Assembly (NCBI GenBank): GCA_031277075.1
Contig: JAISLV010000032.1
Span: forward strand, 1-36,758
Length of the DNA: 36,758 bases
Origin: Endomicrobium sp.
GTDB taxonomy: Bacteria > Elusimicrobiota > Endomicrobiia > Endomicrobiales > Endomicrobiaceae
Direction of reading: 5' to 3'
The position numbers and the translations under genes are program-made. The stretch's first letter is position 1; each line of letters begins with the position of its first letter. The notes below the pieces were generated by a model that did not search any database, was not told the origin of the DNA, and saw only the letters and a list, made by a program, of their open reading frames with translations. Positions 1 through 7,826 of the stretch are shown here, piece by piece.

Positions 1-1268
1 CGGTAATCCCCGTTGATTTTTACGTAATCGTAAGAAAAATCGCAGGCGTAATATTTTGAGGAGGCTTTGCCCGCTTTTAAATTCAGCTCTATTTTTACTT
101 CTTTTTTCAGCAGCGCTTGCTTTGCTTTAGCCTCGCTGAATTTTAGCGGCGCGCCGTTTTTAAAAGTTTTTATGCCGCCCATCGTTATATCTATTTTGTC
201 GGGGTTAAAAGAAACGCCCGCTCTGCCTGCGGCGGCTATTACTCTTCCCCAGTTTGCGTCTGCGCCGAAAATCGCGGTTTTAAACAGCGGACTTGTGGCT
301 ATTGCGCGCGCTATATTTTTCGCGTCGCTTGTATTTTTAGCGTTTTTAACTTCAATTTCCACAAACTTTGTCGCTCCTTCGCCGTCTTTTGCTATTTGTT
401 TTGCAAGATCTATACAAACTTCGTCCAGCGCGTCTGCAAACTTTTTTAAATTTTCTCCGTCAAGTTTTCCCGCGCCGCTTTGCCCGTTTGCCAAAAGTAT
501 AACCGTATCGTTTGTAGACGTGTCGCCGTCTACTGAAACGCAGTTAAAAGAGTGGTTCACGGCTTTTTCAAGCGTTCTTTGCAGGTTTTTTGCGTCAATT
601 TTTGCGTCGGTTAAAATAAAAGAAAGCATTGTCGCATGAAGAGACGCCGATTTTTTTATTTTCGGCGTTTTAGAAATTCCCGCTAAATCGGGGTGAATCA
701 TCCCCGCGCCTTTAACGCAGCCCCAAATAGTAACAGTTCCTTTTTTTACTCTTATAGTTTTAGAGGATTTTTTTATAAAAGTGTCCGTAGTCATAATCGC
801 CGAGACGGCGTCGTCTTCGTTTTTAGCAGACTTCCCCAAAGCGGACTTTAACAACTTAACTCCGCTGTGAAATTTGTCCATATTTAAAAGCTGCCCGATA
901 ACGCCCGTTGAGGCGGCAAAAACAGCGTCTTTTGGCAGCCCAAAACTTTTTTCTATGCTTATACACATTTCTAAAGCGTCTTTTTTGCCCCTTGCCCCAG
1001 TGCATGCGTTTGCGCAGCCTGAATTTGCGATAATGCCGTAAAAGTCGCCGCCTCTTTTAAGGCGCGCTATATCGACTAATACGGGCGCGGCTTTTGCCAT
1101 ATTCTGCGTGAAAGTTCCGGCGGCAGCCGCAGGAAATTCAGACAAAAATAAAGCCAAATCTTTTTTGCCGTCTTTTTTTGAAATGCCGCACCTTAAACCG
1201 CCTACTTTAAAGCCTTTTGGAAGATTTCCTTTAGAAAAACTTTTCTTAGAAAAACCGCCGATTGCCAT
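1..1268 (-). CDS. argJ: Glutamate N-acetyltransferase / amino-acid acetyltransferase ArgJ (3' end cut by window edge)
   Basis: ArgJ moves the acetyl group from N-acetylornithine to glutamate, recycling acetyl in arginine synthesis; many homologues also make N-acetylglutamate from acetyl-CoA. The reading frame is open from ATG at 1268 to the window edge, about 422 codons. It ends in INGDY followed by an incomplete Arg codon, which matches the usual family C-terminus, so only a few residues are missing. The autocatalytic cleavage motif ATML followed by SFILTDA is present in mid-protein; its Thr is the expected nucleophile. The N-terminus contains a GGLRCGI-type segment typical of the family. 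AAGGAG lies a proper distance before the ATG, and the start overlaps the stop of the upstream Sel1-repeat gene as TAATG, implying translational coupling. argC lies just beyond that gene. Family assignment is confident; bifunctionality is inferred. Confidence 0.95.
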   Translation of the reverse strand, partial: MAIGGFSKKSFSKGNLPKGFKVGGLRCGISKKDGKKDLALFLSEFPAAAAGTFTQNMAKAAPVLVDIARLKRGGDFYGIIANSGCANACTGARGKKDALEMCISIEKSFGLPKDAVFAASTGVIGQLLNMDKFHSGVKLLKSALGKSAKNEDDAVSAIMTTDTFIKKSSKTIRVKKGTVTIWGCVKGAGMIHPDLAGISKTPKIKKSASLHATMLSFILTDAKIDAKNLQRTLEKAVNHSFNCVSVDGDTSTNDTVILLANGQSGAGKLDGENLKKFADALDEVCIDLAKQIAKDGEGATKFVEIEVKNAKNTSDAKNIARAIATSPLFKTAIFGADANWGRVIAAAGRAGVSFNPDKIDITMGGIKTFKNGAPLKFSEAKAKQALLKKEVKIELNLKAGKASSKYYACDFSYDYVKINGDY

Positions 1269-2020
1269 TATAAAATCTCCTTAATTACGGCTTTAGCTTT
1301 TATTATAAACTTTTTAAGCAGCCCGGCGCTAAACAAACTCCGTTTTGCTTTTTTCTCGGGTATCGCCTGCGGCGCGGGCGGCATAATTTTTGCCGCAATA
1401 ATTTTTTCAGCCGCTGTTTTTGAAACGGACGCCGCAGCTTGTTGCGACGCGATTTTTGCAAAAATAATTTCTTCCGTTGCGGCTCTTGCGGCGATTTTTG
1501 CGGCTTCTTTTGCCGCTTCTTTTGCCTGCTGTTCTTTTTTCTTTTTCGCCTCTGCCGCCGCCGCTTGCGCCTTTGCGGCTGCCGTTTTGTCTGCAGCGCG
1601 TTTTTTTGCAAGCTCTATTTGTCTGCGGCTGTCTGCTATTTTTTCGTCAACGTTTGCGCCGCCGAAATCAGATTCTTTTGAAGCGTTAAACCAATAGATT
1701 GCTTTTTCATAATCTTTTGGAACTTTAGACGTTCCGTTATAATACAAATTCCCTAAAACGTATTGGGCTTTTCCGAACCCGTTTTCTGCCGAAGCCGTAA
1801 GCCATTTAAGCTGATTTTGAGCGTCTTGTTTATACATATAAACCATACTAAGCTCAAACTGCGCGCCTCTGTCGCCGTCTTGAGCGTCGCGCGCTAAATC
1901 CGCTACGTCGTCGTCGTTATTAACTCTTACGGGTCTTCTCTCCTGCGAAAAAGACGCCGATACAAACAATAAAACCGCAAACGATACGGAAAAGAGTTTT
2001 TTTGCAAAACAATTGTTCAT
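1268..2020 (-). CDS. Exported Sel1-like repeat (SLR) protein with Ala/Lys-rich C-terminus
   Basis: About 250 residues. The start chosen is the ATG at 2020, because it has AAAGGA five bases upstream and begins a clean signal peptide (MNNCFAKKLF, hydrophobic FAVLLFVSA, then SFSQ); an upstream ATG at 2077 would bury that signal. Residues roughly 35-115 hold Sel1/TPR-like helices (QFELSMVYMY, AQYVLGNLYYNG, KAIYWFNAS). The C-terminal half is Ala/Lys/Glu-rich, probably an extended helix or coiled coil, then a basic tail. SLR proteins usually scaffold envelope or signalling complexes; no catalytic residues are visible. It sits between argC (69 bp away) and argJ (stop/start overlap TAATG). It is probably co-transcribed with them, but nothing in the sequence links it to arginine synthesis. 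Specific role unknown. Confidence 0.8.
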   Translation of the reverse strand: MNNCFAKKLFSVSFAVLLFVSASFSQERRPVRVNNDDDVADLARDAQDGDRGAQFELSMVYMYKQDAQNQLKWLTASAENGFGKAQYVLGNLYYNGTSKVPKDYEKAIYWFNASKESDFGGANVDEKIADSRRQIELAKKRAADKTAAAKAQAAAAEAKKKKEQQAKEAAKEAAKIAARAATEEIIFAKIASQQAAASVSKTAAEKIIAAKIMPPAPQAIPEKKAKRSLFSAGLLKKFIIKAKAVIKEIL

Positions 2021-2089
2021 AGAAATCCTTTTGTAATAGAGAGATATTGACGCAAAAAGCGCTTGCGGCAAAAACAAAATTTTTACTGT

Positions 2090-3112
2090 TTAAATAAGCC
2101 CTTCAGCTTCGTCTAACCCAAACATTATATTCATATTTTGAACGGCTTGCCCCGAAGCGCCTTTCGTTAAATTGTCTATTGCAGAAATTACTATCAGCTT
2201 GTTTGTCCGTTCGTCAACTTTCAAAGCAATTTCACAATAATTGGTATTTACAACGCTTTTAATTGAAGGCAGCGCGCCCGCGTCTAAAATTTTTATAAAA
2301 GGTTTGTCTTTATAAAATTCTTTATATTTTCGCGCAATTTCTTGCGCTGCGGCGTTTTGTTTTAAATCGGCGTAAATTGTTGAAAGCATGCCGCGCTCTA
2401 CGGGCATAATATGAGGAGTGAAAGTAACTCTAACCGAACTGCCCGAAAGAATTTCAAGCTCCTGTTCTATTTCTGGGATATGCCTGTGAGTTCCCGCAAC
2501 TTTATACGCCCTGAAATTCGGGTGTTCGGCGTTAAAATATTCTTTTGCCGCGTTTCTGCCCGCCCCGGAAATTCCGCTTTTTGAATCTATTACAATTCCG
2601 TTAAAATCAACAAGCCCGTCTTTTAACGCAGGCGCAAGCCCAAGAGCTATAGTCGTAGGATAACAGCCCGGATTTGCGACAAGCGCGGCTTGTTTTATCA
2701 ATTCTTCGTTTAGCTCCGACAGTCCGTAGACGGCTTTTGAAATATATTCTTTCGCCGTGTGGCTGACTTTATACCATTTTTCATAGACGCCGGCGTTTTT
2801 TAGACGGAAATCTGCGGAAAGATCTATAACTTTAAGCCCTGCTTCTAAGAGTTTTGGAACTATTTCAAAAGACACAGCGTGCGGTAAAGCTAGAAAAACT
2901 GCGTTGGAATTTTCTTTAATTTTTGAAATGTCCAAAGGCTCTACTTTTAAATTTAATTTTTCAAACGCAGGATAAATATCTTTTAAATCCCGCATTTGCC
3001 CAGAAGCTCTGCCGTAAAGACCAGCAAGTTTTACCTGCGGATGCTTAGATAGAATTTTTAACAATTCCTCGCCCGTATACCCCGTAATGCCGACTATTGA
3101 AACTTTTATCAT
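2090..3112 (-). CDS. argC: N-acetyl-gamma-glutamyl-phosphate reductase ArgC
   Basis: Catalyses NADPH-dependent reduction of N-acetylglutamyl phosphate to the semialdehyde, the third step of arginine synthesis, in the cytoplasm. The 340-residue protein has the N-terminal dinucleotide-binding motif VGITGYTGEELLKIL (residues about 7-21). The catalytic Cys is at about residue 150 in NPGCYPT, and there is a GISGAGR loop and the family's HRHIPEIEQE segment. Length is normal (about 340-350). ATG at 3112 follows GGAGAACAAAA, a good ribosome site. It appears to be the first gene of an argC-SLR-argJ run. A 389-bp repeat-filled gap separates it from rsmI upstream; I see no clear ArgR box in that gap. 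Confidence 0.97.
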   Translation of the reverse strand: MIKVSIVGITGYTGEELLKILSKHPQVKLAGLYGRASGQMRDLKDIYPAFEKLNLKVEPLDISKIKENSNAVFLALPHAVSFEIVPKLLEAGLKVIDLSADFRLKNAGVYEKWYKVSHTAKEYISKAVYGLSELNEELIKQAALVANPGCYPTTIALGLAPALKDGLVDFNGIVIDSKSGISGAGRNAAKEYFNAEHPNFRAYKVAGTHRHIPEIEQELEILSGSSVRVTFTPHIMPVERGMLSTIYADLKQNAAAQEIARKYKEFYKDKPFIKILDAGALPSIKSVVNTNYCEIALKVDERTNKLIVISAIDNLTKGASGQAVQNMNIMFGLDEAEGLI

Positions 3113-3501
3113 TTTTGTTCTCCATAAAAAAATGCAGCTAAGTAGCTAAGCGGCTAGGCAAAGGCAAACGGCAACGACGCAAAAACAGTAAAGGCAAAGA
3201 GCAAAAACGCGGTTAATCAGCTAGACACGGAAGCGCAGACGCATTTTTTGCCGCCGTCGTTGTTTGTTTGTCATGCTGAATTCATTTCAGCATCTGCCGT
3301 TAAACGACTAACAACAACCGCTGAAACAAGTTCAAGCTGACGAAAAAAAGGCAAAAACGAAATACCCCGTCGACGCAAACATTGTCTGCGCCGCCACCCC
3401 TTTTGAAAAAAGGGGAACTAACGACAACCGACAACTTTTGCTCTCTCGCCGTTTTTGTCATGCGTCTATGCATCCTTGTCTTTGCCTAGCTGCCCAGTTG
3501 C
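3113..3501. repeat. Gene-free gap filled by a composite degenerate repeat with inverted ends
   Basis: No gene is visible in these 389 bases. The left side (about 3131-3170) reads AATGCAGCTAAG...GCGGCTAGGCAAAG. The right side (about 3480-3513) carries its degenerate reverse complement (TTTGCCTAGCTGC...GCTTAGCCGCATT), so the block looks like one element with inverted ends. Inside are a CTGAATTCATTTCAG hairpin at about 3276-3290, a GCTGAAACAAGTTCAAGC copy, and a CACCCCTTTTGAAAAAAGGGG hairpin near 3397-3416. The same three motif types recur in other gaps of this window. The right end runs into the rsmI stop region. Confidence 0.6.
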
Positions 3502-4203
3502 TTAGCCGCATTCGTTGCCGCCTTTAACTAATATTACGCATTCCCCCAGCAAACCTTGCTTGCAGGCTTTGCCTGTTTTTATATTTTCTAAAACTTCCGC
3601 AATGCTTCCCCTGATATATTCTTCAAACTTTTTTGTTATTTCCCGAGCTAAACATATTTGCGCGTTTTGCCCGAACACTTCCCCGCACAGTTCAACGGTT
3701 TTTAACGCTCTGCGCGGCGACTCGTAAAAAATAACCGTTTTCCCAAGCGCTTTCGCCTCTTTGAGTTCTTTTCTCATTTTGCCGGGTTTTCTTTTTAAAA
3801 ACCCGCAAAATATAAAACCGTCCGTCGGCAAAGCCGAACCTACTAAAGCAGTAATAAGCGCGCTTGCGCCGGGAAGAGTTTCAACTTTTATATTTTTTTC
3901 AACGGCAGATTTTACTAAAAGCCAGCCCGGGTCTGAAATGGCGGGCGTGCCGCAGTCTGATACCAGCGCTATATTTTGTCCGCTTTCAAGTTTTGAGATA
4001 ATTTGCGGAATTCTGTTTTGCTGATTATAAGAATAAAAACTTATAAGCGGCTTTGAAATTCCGTAATGCGTAAGAAGTTTCAAACTTTGCCTTGTGTCTT
4101 CGCAGGCAATTAAATCGCATTCCTTAAGAACGCGCAAAGCCCTTAAAGTTATATCCTCAAGATTTCCTATGGGAGTTGGAACTACGTAAAGAACGCCTAG
4201 CAT
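3502..4203 (-). CDS. rsmI: 16S rRNA (cytidine1402-2'-O)-methyltransferase RsmI
   Basis: Uses S-adenosylmethionine to 2'-O-methylate C1402 in the decoding centre of 16S rRNA. The tetrapyrrole-methylase-fold signature is clear: YVVPTPIGNLEDITLRAL at residues 6-23, CEDTRQSLKLL at about 34-44, SDCGTPAISDPG at about 82-93 and FYESPRR near 160. Length (233 residues) is slightly short for the family (about 270-290), with a short C-terminal domain. ATG at 4203 is the only sensible start given the family N-terminus. There is no Shine-Dalgarno, but TATAAT lies 8 bases upstream, so the mRNA may be leaderless. The last residues (GGNECG) are encoded by sequence matching the right end of the adjacent intergenic repeat, suggesting the C-terminus was rewritten by repeat insertion. 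Confidence 0.95.
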   Translation of the reverse strand: MLGVLYVVPTPIGNLEDITLRALRVLKECDLIACEDTRQSLKLLTHYGISKPLISFYSYNQQNRIPQIISKLESGQNIALVSDCGTPAISDPGWLLVKSAVEKNIKVETLPGASALITALVGSALPTDGFIFCGFLKRKPGKMRKELKEAKALGKTVIFYESPRRALKTVELCGEVFGQNAQICLAREITKKFEEYIRGSIAEVLENIKTGKACKQGLLGECVILVKGGNECG

Positions 4204-4211
4204 TTGCTCAT

Positions 4212-4217
4212 ATTATA
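4212..4217 (-). promoter_or_regulatory. -10 box of the rsmI promoter, probably giving a leaderless mRNA
   Basis: TATAAT on the minus strand ends 8 nt before the rsmI ATG, so transcription should begin within about two bases of the start codon. No purine-rich ribosome site is present. I could not find a convincing -35 hexamer. Confidence 0.5.
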
Positions 4218-4377
4218 TATAATTTTGTAAAAGAATGGATTTTTACGCCGCATTAGCGTTTTTCTGGCAAAATAAACAAAGGGGCGTCTTGCGCTCCGCT
4301 CTAAATTTAAAAACTGCCAAACAGGCGCGTTTCAGCGGCTGCCTTTATTTCAGCTTGACAATATGAAATTCAAATGA

Positions 4378-4950
4378 TTATTTTCCGCACTCTTGCGTTA
4401 TATGCTGCGACGGGAAGCAAAGCTCTTTTATATTTTCTAAATCTGCTGCGGTTAGAAGGGTTTTGTCGTAAGTCGTTCTAAAGTGATGAGGAAGGGTTGA
4501 GGTTTTTATCGTTTCAATTGAGCGTTTAATATTTTCAATATCCCCTTTGTAGAAAAGATAGTATTTCTGCAAAGGGGATTTTATGTCCATAGCTATAAAA
4601 TCTATCAGTTTTTCATCTATAAGTTCGCGCGCAATTTGGGGATTTGTCCCGTTTGTGTCAAGTTTTACTGCATAATTTAATTCTTTAACGCGTTTGATAA
4701 AATCTTTTAAATCTTTTTGAACCGCAGGTTCGCCGCCTGTTATCACAACTCCCTGTAAGACCTTTTGCCGCTTTTTTAGAAAAGCAAAAACTTCGTCTTC
4801 TTTAATAGCGTCTTCAAATAAATTAGGATAAACAAGCTGCGGATTGTGGCAGTACGGACAAAACATATTGCAGCCTTGCGTAAAAATTACCGCGGCGGTT
4901 TTTTGCGGATAGTTTATTAAAGATAATTTTTGCAATCCTCCTATCTGCAT
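4378..4950 (-). CDS. nrdG: Anaerobic ribonucleoside-triphosphate reductase activating protein (radical SAM), NrdG type
   Basis: Radical SAM activase that uses a [4Fe-4S] cluster and SAM to install the glycyl radical on class III ribonucleotide reductase. About 190 residues from ATG at 4950. The cluster motif is CNMFCPYC (CX3CX2C) at about residues 27-34, followed by the SAM-binding ITGGEP near 71-76 and an LDTNGTNP strand. The N-terminus MQIGGLQKLSLINYP is typical of this NrdG subfamily. Upstream in-frame sequence could extend the frame to 5097, but that part overlaps the separate glycyl-radical-domain gene and has no family character. The only SD-like sequence (AAAGAGG) lies about 17 nt upstream, unusually far. 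It follows nrdD and the glycyl-radical gene in one operon, so it should be under the same B12 riboswitch. Confidence 0.93.
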   Translation of the reverse strand: MQIGGLQKLSLINYPQKTAAVIFTQGCNMFCPYCHNPQLVYPNLFEDAIKEDEVFAFLKKRQKVLQGVVITGGEPAVQKDLKDFIKRVKELNYAVKLDTNGTNPQIARELIDEKLIDFIAMDIKSPLQKYYLFYKGDIENIKRSIETIKTSTLPHHFRTTYDKTLLTAADLENIKELCFPSQHITQECGK

Positions 4951-4989
4951 TTTGATTTTTAAAAAAAACCTCTTTGATAAAAATTTAAC

Positions 4990-5011
4990 GCAAAGCGCAG
5001 TTTGCGCTTTA
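4990..5011 (-). other. Intra-operon hairpin overlapping the stop codon of the glycyl-radical gene
   Basis: AAAGCGCA-AAC-TGCGCTTT forms a perfect 8-bp stem with a 3-nt loop. It overlaps the TAA at 5009-5011, between the glycyl-radical domain gene and nrdG. A T-rich stretch follows some bases later, but there is no immediate U-run. It could be a leaky terminator, a stabiliser of the upstream message or an RNase site setting a lower NrdG level. Confidence 0.45.
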
Positions 5012-5188
5012 TTTGCAAGGGCAGTAGTGTTTGCGGATTTTAAATTCCTCTTTTTTGCCTTCGTTCCACAAAGCCACAGGGCGCAAATACCCGACAACTC
5101 TTGAATACACTTCGCATTTTTCGCCTTGCGCGGTTACTTTTTGCGCTTCAAGCTCCGAAATTTTTACCGCGATTTCTTTTTGCGTCAT
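5009..5188 (-). CDS. Stand-alone glycyl-radical C-terminal domain of class III ribonucleotide reductase
   Basis: A 59-residue ORF from ATG 5188 to TAA 5009, preceded by AAGGAG seven bases before the ATG. It contains the NrdD C-terminal signature EVYSRVVGYLRPVALWN (residues about 26-42), where Gly33 in RVVGY is the expected glycyl-radical residue, then a GKKEEFKIRK segment. The 688-residue NrdD immediately upstream ends after its zinc-binding cysteines and lacks this motif, so the two proteins must combine to make a working enzyme. The genes are in different frames, separated by a real stop, 40 bases and a strong ribosome site, so this is a split gene, not one simple sequencing frameshift. The C-terminus ends in CPCK, a cysteine pair that might exchange disulfides with the active site. 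Short proteins of this domain family exist elsewhere as I recall; subunit behaviour is inferred. Confidence 0.88.
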   Translation of the reverse strand: MTQKEIAVKISELEAQKVTAQGEKCEVYSRVVGYLRPVALWNEGKKEEFKIRKHYCPCK

Positions 5189-5228
5189 AGTAATGTCTCC
5201 TTTTTTTGGCTTTTAACGGCAATTAAAG

Positions 5229-7295
5229 TTAAGAAGCAAGCTCGCTTTTAATTTTTAATTGCCGTATTTGCCTTTCTATTTCTTCAATTTTTGCTTGCTT
5301 GCATTTTGGGCATTCATTGTGTTCGCCTTCAATATATCCGCATTTTGGGCAAACGCTAAAAGTGGGCGTTACGGAAAAATACGGCAGCGAATAATTTTCG
5401 CACACCGTCTTTATAAAATTTTTCAGCGCTTGCGCGTCTTTTACTCTTTCGCCCATAAAAATATGCACTACAGTTCCGCCGGTGTATTTTGTCTGCATAG
5501 CGTCTTGCAAATCTAAATTCTCAAAAATATCGTCGGTATAATTTACTGGCAGCTGGCTGGAATTTGTGTAAAAAGGCTTCTCTTGCGCCTTGTCTGCGCC
5601 GTTTGAATTTGCAGAAATTATATTTGGGAACTTTTGTTTGTCTATTTTTGCAAGCCTGTAAGACGTGCCTTCCGCAGGCGTAGCTTCAAGATTATAATTG
5701 TTTCCTGTTTCCTGCTGATATTGTATAAGAACGTCTCGCATAAAATCTAAAACGCGTTCGCCAAAAGCTTTTCCTTTTTGGCTTCCTACGCCTTGCCCAA
5801 ACAAGTTTAAGCACGCCTCGTTTAAACCCACAATGCCGATAGTAGAAAAATGATTTTTCCAATACTCGTTAAAGCGTTCTTTAACGCTTCTTAAGTAAAA
5901 GCTCATATACGGGTACAAGTTTGCCGACGTAAATTTTTCTAAAACTTTCCTTTTTATTTCAAGGCTTTCCTTTGCAATATCCATCTGCTTTTTTAATATA
6001 GAGACAAAATCTTCTTCGTTTTTTGCAAGATAGCCTATTCGCGGCAAATTAATAGTGACCACGCCTATAGAACCCGTTAGAGGAGCCGCGCCAAAAAGTC
6101 CTCCGCCGCGTTTTTGAAGTTCGCGGTTGTCTATGCGGAGACGGCAGCACATGCTTCTTGCGTCTTCGGGTTTCATATCTGAATTTATAAAATTTGCAAA
6201 ATAGGGTATGCCGTATTTTGCGGTAATGTCCCAAAGAGCCGAAATATTTTTGTTTTCCCAATCAAAATCTTTTGTGATATTATAAGTAGGTATAGGAAAA
6301 GTAAAAACTCTTCCTTTGGCGTCGCCGTCAAGCATAAGCTCCAAAAAAGCCTGATTTAACATGTCCATTTCTTTTTGAAATTCGCAGTATTTTTTTTCTT
6401 GGCGCAGCCCGCCGATAATTACGGGTTCGTCTTTATAATGCGGAGCTACGGTTAAATCCATAGTCAAATTTGTAAAAGGCGTTTGAAACCCGACCCTTGT
6501 CGGAACGTTTACGTTAAACAAAAATTCCTGTAAAGCCTGTTTTACTTCTTCGTAAGACAATTTATCGTAATAGATAAACGGAGCAAGCAAAGTGTCAAAA
6601 TTTGAAAACGCCTGCGCGCCCGCGCTTTCCCCTTGCAGAGTGTAAAAGAAATTTACAATTTGCCCAAGCGCAGTTCTAAAATGCTTTGCGGGTTTTGCTT
6701 CGGCTTTGCCCGACACCCCTTTAAATCCGCTTATCAATAAATCTTGCAAATCCCAGCCTACGCAATAAGCGCCAAGCAGACCTAAATCGTGCAAGTGCAG
6801 CTCGCCGCTGGAGTGAGCGTTTCTAACATTTTCAGGGTAAATTTTGTTAAGCCAATAAATTTTGCTTATTTCAGACGATATATAATTGTTTAGCCCCTGC
6901 AGAGAATACGACATATTGCTGTTTTCGTTCACCTGCCAGTCTATTTTGTGAAGATATTGTTCAACTAAATCAACGTTAAAAGCGGATGAGATTTCTCTTA
7001 TTTTACGGCGTTCGTCGCGATATAAAATATAGGCTTTTGCGGTTTTTTTATACACTGAAGAAAGCAAAACTTCTTCTACAACATCTTGCACTTGTTCTAC
7101 AGTAGGCTTTTTTTCGTCAACCGTATTGCGTAAAATTGACAACGTTTTAAGCATGAGTTTGTCTGCAATATCTTGCCCAAACTCGCCTGCGGCTTTCCCC
7201 GCTTTACAAATAGCCGCTGCGATTTTTTTAGGATTAAAAGGTTCAACCGCAGAATTCCTTTTTATAATCGCGCTGAAAATTTGCGCATTTTCCAT
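5229..7295 (-). CDS. nrdD: Anaerobic (class III) ribonucleoside-triphosphate reductase, large part lacking the glycyl-radical domain
   Basis: Reduces ribonucleoside triphosphates to deoxyribonucleotides without oxygen, using a glycyl radical. In 688 residues one sees an N-terminal ATP-cone (about 8-97; AVEPFNPKKIAAAICKA), HSSGELHLHDLG near 160-171, MCCRLRIDNREL followed by KRGGGLFG and GSIGVVTINLPR in the barrel, and a zinc site C649/C652/C662/C665 (CPKC...CPKC). The chain then stops after a helical tail, without the RVxGY glycyl-radical motif that normally follows. That motif is on the next gene (5009-5188). ATG 7295 is preceded by AAGGGGG. It is the first coding gene after a cobalamin riboswitch and attenuator, so B12 should repress it. 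Such control normally implies a B12-dependent class II reductase elsewhere in the genome; this is an inference. Confidence 0.95.
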   Translation of the reverse strand: MENAQIFSAIIKRNSAVEPFNPKKIAAAICKAGKAAGEFGQDIADKLMLKTLSILRNTVDEKKPTVEQVQDVVEEVLLSSVYKKTAKAYILYRDERRKIREISSAFNVDLVEQYLHKIDWQVNENSNMSYSLQGLNNYISSEISKIYWLNKIYPENVRNAHSSGELHLHDLGLLGAYCVGWDLQDLLISGFKGVSGKAEAKPAKHFRTALGQIVNFFYTLQGESAGAQAFSNFDTLLAPFIYYDKLSYEEVKQALQEFLFNVNVPTRVGFQTPFTNLTMDLTVAPHYKDEPVIIGGLRQEKKYCEFQKEMDMLNQAFLELMLDGDAKGRVFTFPIPTYNITKDFDWENKNISALWDITAKYGIPYFANFINSDMKPEDARSMCCRLRIDNRELQKRGGGLFGAAPLTGSIGVVTINLPRIGYLAKNEEDFVSILKKQMDIAKESLEIKRKVLEKFTSANLYPYMSFYLRSVKERFNEYWKNHFSTIGIVGLNEACLNLFGQGVGSQKGKAFGERVLDFMRDVLIQYQQETGNNYNLEATPAEGTSYRLAKIDKQKFPNIISANSNGADKAQEKPFYTNSSQLPVNYTDDIFENLDLQDAMQTKYTGGTVVHIFMGERVKDAQALKNFIKTVCENYSLPYFSVTPTFSVCPKCGYIEGEHNECPKCKQAKIEEIERQIRQLKIKSELAS

Positions 7296-7440
7296 TTTTC
7301 CCCCTTAAACAATCCAATCAATAGCCGCATTGTCCCCATTGCCGCTTAACTTCTTAGCTGCATTCGTTGCTTTTTGGTCGTTGCTTAGCTGCCTAGCTGC
7401 TTTTTCGTGTCGTTGCCATGCATTCATGCATCATATTAAA
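7296..7440. repeat. Degenerate GCTTAGCTGC-type intergenic repeat in the nrdD leader
   Basis: Between the attenuator and nrdD lies low-complexity sequence made of CTTAGCTGC, TGCCTAGCTGC and TTGCC words, plus an ATGCATTCATGCAT palindrome near 7418-7432. It is the same repeat type as in the gaps at 3113, 7860, 14890 and 23560. It lengthens the nrdD 5' leader by about 140 nt after the terminator. I see no gene in it. Confidence 0.55.
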
Positions 7441-7475
7441 TAACAAAACCCCCGCCTGCGCAAAGCAAACGAGGA
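7441..7475 (-). terminator. Attenuator terminator between the cobalamin riboswitch and nrdD
   Basis: On the minus strand CCTCGTTTGC pairs with GCAGGCGGGG (10 bp including G-T pairs, 5-nt loop), followed by TTTTGTTATT. The segment just upstream contains GAGG that can pair with the CCTC of the terminator's left arm, a plausible antiterminator. Its position between aptamer and nrdD is what a transcriptional riboswitch needs. Confidence 0.75.
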
Positions 7476-7563
7476 TTATCCCTTGTAACCTCTTAAAAAT
7501 ACAAAATTTTAAGTTATTATCCGCGATAACTTAAATAATGCCGAAACTTTTTTTAAAGTTTCT

Positions 7564-7791
7564 TAGTTTTTTGGCAGGTCTTCTGGCTTGGGAATAATAA
7601 ACGTTTTACCGTTTAACCTACTGCCGCGCCTTCCCATTTGCAAACTTCTCAAACAGTGGCTTTTCCAAATAAAAGAGCTTTGTTTAAACATTGCTCTTTT
7701 TTGGGCGGTTTTCGTTTTTCCCTTACAGCATCGGGAATGCTTCCGACTTTCACGGAATTTCCTGTTAGGCTAACTAGCGCGCCAAAAACTA
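7564..7791 (-). promoter_or_regulatory. Cobalamin (B12) riboswitch aptamer upstream of nrdD
   Basis: Read on the minus strand, the conserved landmarks come in order: AACAGGAAATTCCGTGAA and GTCGGAAGC, then ATGCTGTAAGGG, AAGCCACTG, ATGGGAAGGCG, and the B12 box AGCCAGAAGACCTGCC (7573-7588). The closing stem is formed by TAGTTTTTGGC (7781-7791) and GCCAAAAAACTA (7564-7575). This matches the cobalamin riboswitch consensus as I remember it. It points toward nrdD and is followed by a terminator, so adenosylcobalamin binding is expected to stop transcription of nrdD, the glycyl-radical gene and nrdG. Confidence 0.93.
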
Positions 7792-7826
7792 TATATTGTA
7801 GTTAAAACAACTAAAAGCTACAACCA

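Noticed and set aside
67..639. 190-codon plus-strand frame
   Set aside because: It is antisense to argJ, whose protein motifs and ribosome site are unmistakable.
5189..5228. Programmed frameshift or simple sequencing error joining nrdD to the glycyl-radical domain
   Set aside because: There is a stop, a 40-base spacer and a strong AAGGAG site before a proper ATG, so separate translation is the simpler reading.
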